A stretch of 64,000 bases of DNA, taken from NCBI GenBank assembly GCA_003136635.1, contig PLFD01000057.1, positions 80,135 through 144,134 on the forward strand, read 5' to 3'. The DNA comes from a candidate division FCPU426 bacterium. GTDB lineage: Bacteria; Oederibacteriota; Muellerivitia; Muellerivitales; Muellerivitaceae. A program made the position numbers and the translations under genes. Positions 60,285 to 64,000 of this stretch are shown here, piece by piece (the stretch's first letter is position 1; every line of letters starts with the position of its first letter). The notes under the pieces were generated by a model. That model ran no database searches. It was given only the letters and a program-made list of their open reading frames with translations, and was not told the DNA's origin.

Positions 60285-61826
60285 TTAAAAAATCCAGCGC
60301 TTTTCTAAATCAGCCGAATCAATTTTCTTGCGGGTTTTCAGAGCGTTTTCTAAAAGTTCTCTTATCATCACATCGGTTCTTTTTCTGTACTTTAAACGCC
60401 GCAATTGTTCGTAGCCATCGCCTCCGTCAGCTAAAAAATCGTTCAAAGCCAATTGGTATTTTTGATGGTCATTTAAGGGCTCATTTCCAACCCAAATAGA
60501 AAGACCGCCGCCGACCCGTTGAACTTTTAATCCCGATATCTGCAAAAAAGCACCTTGTCCCCGTTTGAGTTCGGCAATTTCGAGAGTTTTTCTTAAATAA
60601 GCGCCTGGAATTTCAACTGTTACAATTTCGTTATCTGTCGGAATAATTTCATAGAGAATTTCTCTCGTGATTGTTCCTGTCTTGAAATCCGAGTGAAAAA
60701 AGTCACTATTAATTAGAGCCACGTCCGTCTGCGCTGACTTTCGGATCTCGTCCGCGGCCATTTGTCCCCAAATCGAGTCGCCTTGATTATTAGCATCCGC
60801 ATTTAAGGCCTCAGCTAAGGGCTCATCCAAGGGCTTTTCTTTGAGCCTAAAACGGTATTTATCCAGCAAAGCCACCATGTCTGGGTTTTCGGGTAAATCC
60901 GCCGTAATTGGAATTAACTGGTAGTGATAGTCCGTAATGGAATAAGTCGCATTTTTGGTTTTAGGATCCCGATGACCTTCAATGCTTAAATCCAATCGGC
61001 CTAAATAAAGACCCTGGGAACCTGCCTGCCCAATAATGGGCCCCACCAAAGTACCGTCTTTAGCTTTCGTGACAATTGGCTCGGTCAATACTGTCTGACT
61101 GCGCCCTCCAAGAATAACATGGAGGTAAGAATTACCTTTTGCGAACTTCTTATCTTCATCGACTCCCAAACGACTCAGAACTACAAAAATATCCGCATCC
61201 TTTTTAAATATCGAGTGCAGCCCTTTGGCCGCCGCGTCCGCCGGATTAAAAACAAGTCCCCGAACATTTTCTCGCCGAGCCACGGATAGCGCTTCTTGCG
61301 TGCTAAAACCAATCAAACCTACCCGGATATTACCCGCCGATTTAAGTACATAAGGCCGAATAAAAGGCTGCCCCGCGCTCACCACGTTAGCCGAAACCCA
61401 GGGAAGACCGAATTCTTTCCGGTAATCTAAAAGAGTCGTTTTGCCGTAATCAAAATCTTGTTCGCCCAAACCGATGGCGTCATATTTCATCAATTGATAA
61501 GCCGCGCAATCTACTTTTCCATCGGTCATGTCGGAAAAAGCGGTACCGCGAAAGAGATCACCGCTATCGACCAAAATAACGTTTTTCTCTCCCACTTCTT
61601 GACGAATCTTTTGGATCAACGCCATACGACGCGTTACCCCGCCCACTGGTTTGGAGGGATCGGATTCATGCAAAGGCTCTACCTGGCCGTGATGATCATT
61701 AGTAAACAAAATGGTAATTTGCGCTTCTTTACCCCAAAGGGATAAAGGAAAAATCAAAACAAAGCCGCAAAAAATAAGAAAACGGGATTTAGAGTAAATC
61801 AGATGAGAGCATTTGCTAAAAGACAT
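60285..61826 (-). CDS. UshA/5'-nucleotidase-like protein lacking key metal ligands (pseudoenzyme)
   Basis: A 513-residue exported protein of the bifunctional 5'-nucleotidase family. A signal sequence (around SRFLIFCGFVLIFPLSLWG) is followed by a metallophosphatase domain and a C-terminal 5_nucleotid_C domain (LALNDFLADGGDGYEQL). The first metal motif NDHHGQVEP is kept. The normal GNHEFD is GEQDFD (about 119), LSHLG is LSRLG (about 215) and GHSH is GGRSQ (about 238). The catalytic Asn-His pair and three metal-binding His are therefore gone. Hydrolysis is unlikely; ligand binding is more probable. It overlaps the STAS gene by 1 nt. Confidence 0.8.
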   Translation of the reverse strand: MSFSKCSHLIYSKSRFLIFCGFVLIFPLSLWGKEAQITILFTNDHHGQVEPLHESDPSKPVGGVTRRMALIQKIRQEVGEKNVILVDSGDLFRGTAFSDMTDGKVDCAAYQLMKYDAIGLGEQDFDYGKTTLLDYRKEFGLPWVSANVVSAGQPFIRPYVLKSAGNIRVGLIGFSTQEALSVARRENVRGLVFNPADAAAKGLHSIFKKDADIFVVLSRLGVDEDKKFAKGNSYLHVILGGRSQTVLTEPIVTKAKDGTLVGPIIGQAGSQGLYLGRLDLSIEGHRDPKTKNATYSITDYHYQLIPITADLPENPDMVALLDKYRFRLKEKPLDEPLAEALNADANNQGDSIWGQMAADEIRKSAQTDVALINSDFFHSDFKTGTITREILYEIIPTDNEIVTVEIPGAYLRKTLEIAELKRGQGAFLQISGLKVQRVGGGLSIWVGNEPLNDHQKYQLALNDFLADGGDGYEQLRRLKYRKRTDVMIRELLENALKTRKKIDSADLEKRWIF

Positions 61827-62176
61827 CAAAACTCACCGACTGCATCTTCTTCGTTTTTAAGAACATGAAATAATCCGGGCAATTCAAAAAGATCAAAAAC
61901 CCGGTAAATATCCTCGCTCACATGAACGATTTTAATGTCACCTTTATTCCGGCGGACGTCCTGAATAGTGCTCATCAGAACTCCAAATCCGGCACTGGAA
62001 ACGTAACTAAGACGTTTCATATTGAGAACAATTTTAAACTGCCGATTTTTAAAATGATCTTTTAACATCGTTTCAAAATCGCCGACGGTATAAACGTCCA
62101 AGACGCCTTCAATATCAATAATTTTAACCAAAGGATTGGATAAAGCATCCCGTGAGGTGAGGGTTAGTTTTTGCAT
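61826..62176 (-). CDS. STAS-domain anti-sigma factor antagonist
   Basis: A 116-residue SpoIIAA-like STAS protein. The phospho-acceptor Ser region reads KRLSYVSSAGFGVLMS, in place of the usual DSSGxG. VKIIDIEGVLDVYTVGDFE and VHVSEDIYRVFDLFELPGLF match the fold. Such proteins bind an anti-sigma kinase to free a sigma factor or a signalling output; no kinase is visible nearby. It is 10 nt after ftsY and shares one base with the UshA-like start (TGATG). Confidence 0.85.
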   Translation of the reverse strand: MQKLTLTSRDALSNPLVKIIDIEGVLDVYTVGDFETMLKDHFKNRQFKIVLNMKRLSYVSSAGFGVLMSTIQDVRRNKGDIKIVHVSEDIYRVFDLFELPGLFHVLKNEEDAVGEF

Positions 62177-62186
62177 TTTAGCTCCA

Positions 62187-63113
62187 TCACGAAGAATAAG
62201 CGGCGGTGTTCGGAATCAAAGCTTCAACAAACATTTGTGGGTCAAAAGCGATCAGATCTTCCACCTGTTCTCCCACACCTAAATAGCGCACGGGTAATCC
62301 CAATTCACCGGCCAAAGCCACCACAATGCCCCCTTTGGCCGTACCATCAATTTTAGTCAGAATGAGTCCCGTCAATCCAACCTCTTTATGAAATTCCTTG
62401 GCCTGATTTAAAGCGTTTTGGCCCGTGTTTGCATCCAAAACCAACCATTTTTCCTGATGAACCCCCGGCGCGGCTTTTTCAGCCACTCTGACTATTTTTT
62501 TCAACTCCTCCATCAAATTCGAACGATTGTGAAGTCTTCCGGCTGTATCCACCACCATACAGTCAGCGCCTTGAGAAATTCCGGATTTTAAAGCGTCAAA
62601 AACAATGGAAGAAGGTGCGGCTCCATGAGCACCACGAATCAATTGTACCTTAGCGCGCTGTGCCCATTCCATGAGCTGTTCTTCGGCCGCCGCTCGAAAA
62701 GTGTCCGCCGCCGCTAAAAGAACTGTACGGCCTTCAGACGAGAAATGAGCCGCCAACTTACCTGCGGTGGTCGTTTTACCCGCGCCATTGACCCCGATTA
62801 AAAGAATAATAACCGGTTTGGGCAGGTCATCAGAAACATGAACTTTTAAAAGTTTTTCCAAAACAGCTTTTCGAAGATGCTGGACGACAGAAACTCTTTC
62901 CGATGTTGTATCATTTTTTACAGCCGTTTCGACTTCCTTGGCAATTGCCCTGGCCGTCATCGATCCCACATCTGCCCTCACCAAACCTTCTTCCAATTCT
63001 TTTAAAGTTTGCTTGGATAACTGAGTCGTGCCCTGAAGAAAGAATTGTAGATTTCCCGTTAACTCCTGGGCCGTTTTTAAAAGTCCATTTTTAAATTTGT
63101 CGAACAAACCCAT
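62187..63113 (-). CDS. ftsY: Signal recognition particle receptor FtsY
   Basis: A 308-residue SRP-receptor GTPase. After a short N-terminal helix (MGLFDKFKNGLLKTAQEL) come the N and G domains: G1 GVNGAGKTTTAGKLA, DTFRAAAEEQL, DTAGR with RLHNRSNLMEELKK, and G4 TKIDGTAKGG. The acidic A domain of E. coli FtsY is absent, as in many bacteria. It targets SRP-ribosome complexes to the membrane. It follows the GT9 gene by 17 nt. Confidence 0.96.
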   Translation of the reverse strand: MGLFDKFKNGLLKTAQELTGNLQFFLQGTTQLSKQTLKELEEGLVRADVGSMTARAIAKEVETAVKNDTTSERVSVVQHLRKAVLEKLLKVHVSDDLPKPVIILLIGVNGAGKTTTAGKLAAHFSSEGRTVLLAAADTFRAAAEEQLMEWAQRAKVQLIRGAHGAAPSSIVFDALKSGISQGADCMVVDTAGRLHNRSNLMEELKKIVRVAEKAAPGVHQEKWLVLDANTGQNALNQAKEFHKEVGLTGLILTKIDGTAKGGIVVALAGELGLPVRYLGVGEQVEDLIAFDPQMFVEALIPNTAAYSS

Positions 63114-63130
63114 AACACACCTGATTTTAA

Positions 63131-64000
63131 TTAAAATAATTCTCTTTTAACGGCCAGAAACACTTCTTGAGGTTTAACCGAATCGCACAAACCATCGTTC
63201 GATTGAAAAACCCGATGCTTCACACCTAGCCGGTTTTGCGGTCCCCAACGACGGGGATCGCTTGGCCCAAAAACGGCAAAAATTCTGGTAACCCAGGAGC
63301 AAAGGTGCATGAGTCCGCTGTCGTTACACACCAGTGCGTCAAATCGTTTAGCCGCTTCCAGTATAGAGAAAAGATCATCACTGGGGAGTGTAAACACATG
63401 GGGAAAATCAGCCGTCTGCTTTTCAAACTTTCTCAACTCCTTATCCTCTCCTTTTCCATGCAAAACAATGATCTTTAAACCAGTCCTTGAACCCAATTTC
63501 CTAATTAAGTCCAAATAATTCTTTTGAGACCATCGATTATCCTTTTTTTGAAGTGTGGGGTGAATCCCTAAAACCTTGTCTTTAGAACTGATCCCTATTT
63601 GAGAATAGAAGTTTTGAATTTCTGTAATAGCTCGTTGAGGTAATGGACCAAAATTCGCCTTTGTAGCTATCAGTTTGGCTTTTGGAAATATTTTTTTAAT
63701 CAAAATAAAGCTCTTTTGAACTTCTGAAATATTTTCAGACGGGGCTTCAATTCCCTGATTAAAAATTCTTTCGGAAACATCTTTATACTCGCGGAAGTCA
63801 CCTTTGGCCCAAAAACCTATACGAACAGGGCTTCCCGAAAGTACGGATAGGAGTGCCGTGGTTGTTGAAAACGGATAGGAATGAAGGTCAACTACCGCAT
63901 CAAAAGAGTTCAACAAAATTTTAAACCATAGATCGACTCGAGAAAAAATATTTTTCTTAAACACCCATACGCGAGCTTGTGGAAAATAAAATTTAGCTAA
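63131..64000 (-). CDS. GT9-family heptosyltransferase-like protein (partial, runs off the window)
   Basis: The last 290 codons of a gene whose start lies beyond the window edge; the frame is open to 64000. It resembles LPS heptosyltransferases (WaaF/WaaC type, GT9). The strand SFDAVVDLHSYPFSTTTALLS, the central GIHPTLQKKDNRWSQKNYLDL, and the C-terminal LVCNDSGLMHLCSWVTRIFAVFG then PSDPRRWGPQ are typical nucleotide-sugar motifs (the usual is NDTGxMHLA). It probably adds a heptose or similar sugar to a lipid core, cytoplasmic side. Confidence 0.85.
   Translation of the reverse strand, partial: LAKFYFPQARVWVFKKNIFSRVDLWFKILLNSFDAVVDLHSYPFSTTTALLSVLSGSPVRIGFWAKGDFREYKDVSERIFNQGIEAPSENISEVQKSFILIKKIFPKAKLIATKANFGPLPQRAITEIQNFYSQIGISSKDKVLGIHPTLQKKDNRWSQKNYLDLIRKLGSRTGLKIIVLHGKGEDKELRKFEKQTADFPHVFTLPSDDLFSILEAAKRFDALVCNDSGLMHLCSWVTRIFAVFGPSDPRRWGPQNRLGVKHRVFQSNDGLCDSVKPQEVFLAVKRELF

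Overview
The window (64 kb, intermediate GC) reads as chromosomal DNA of a diderm, Gram-negative bacterium. It has a TonB-dependent receptor with TonB/ExbB/ExbD, outer-membrane beta-barrel proteins, lipoprotein maturation genes (lgt and two lspA) and a GT9 heptosyltransferase-like gene. RNase J, Thr/Pro-rich (TPT) linkers in exported proteins, a GH12 cellulase relic and a FlgD-like secretion-domain relic point to an under-sampled candidate phylum rather than a classic proteobacterium. This placement is an inference. TAA, TAG and TGA all serve as stops, so the code is standard.

Layout. 0-7.3 kb: trigger factor, tRNA-Leu(UAG), GlpD, TrxB, an SGNH hydrolase, an Old Yellow Enzyme and a DUF4412 protein. 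7.3-20 kb: a patchy region with DipZ, TPR and secreted proteins, the housekeeping sigma factor RpoD, two tiny zinc-ribbon proteins, and several decayed genes (FlgD-like tail, NTF2-like, YCII, SDR fragment). 20.2-24.3 kb: exbB-exbD-tonB-receptor operon behind a Fur box that overlaps the promoter. 24.3-30.5 kb: a GH12 gene with one amber codon, a 172-bp hairpin-rich repeat, a two-component system and a CHASE3-PAS-GGDEF protein. 30.6-32.6 kb: DoxX divergent from an ECF sigma/NrsF-like pair; both sides carry the same GGTAACCTT-N13-TGCTA promoter pattern. 32.6-34.9 kb: small membrane or exported proteins, several of them AT-rich. 34.9-38.3 kb: winged-helix regulator, DUF2061 and MetF-like genes, then a MerR-aquaporin-ArsC arsenic unit.

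38.3-45.9 kb: a long minus-strand metal cluster: Cys-rich exported protein, OB-fold protein, MacB-type permease and ATPase, YHS-like protein, copper P-type ATPase, [4Fe-4S] protein, membrane protein, RpiB and exported thioredoxin. 46-50.3 kb: RNase J behind an RRM protein, YceI and two membrane/exported proteins. 50.5-57.2 kb: a desaturase, then ileS-lspA-lspA-lgt-rluD. 57.3-64 kb: GT9-ftsY-STAS-UshA-like-glgA-GGDEF/CBM48, all on the minus strand.

The most interesting points are these: a diguanylate cyclase fused to a glycogen-binding domain directly behind glycogen synthase; a UshA-family protein that has lost its metal and catalytic histidines and is translationally coupled to a STAS protein; the duplicated ECF-type promoter shared by doxX and the sigma operon; and a palindrome-packed control region in front of the winged-helix/DUF2061/MetF-like operon. 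All functions are read from sequence motifs only.
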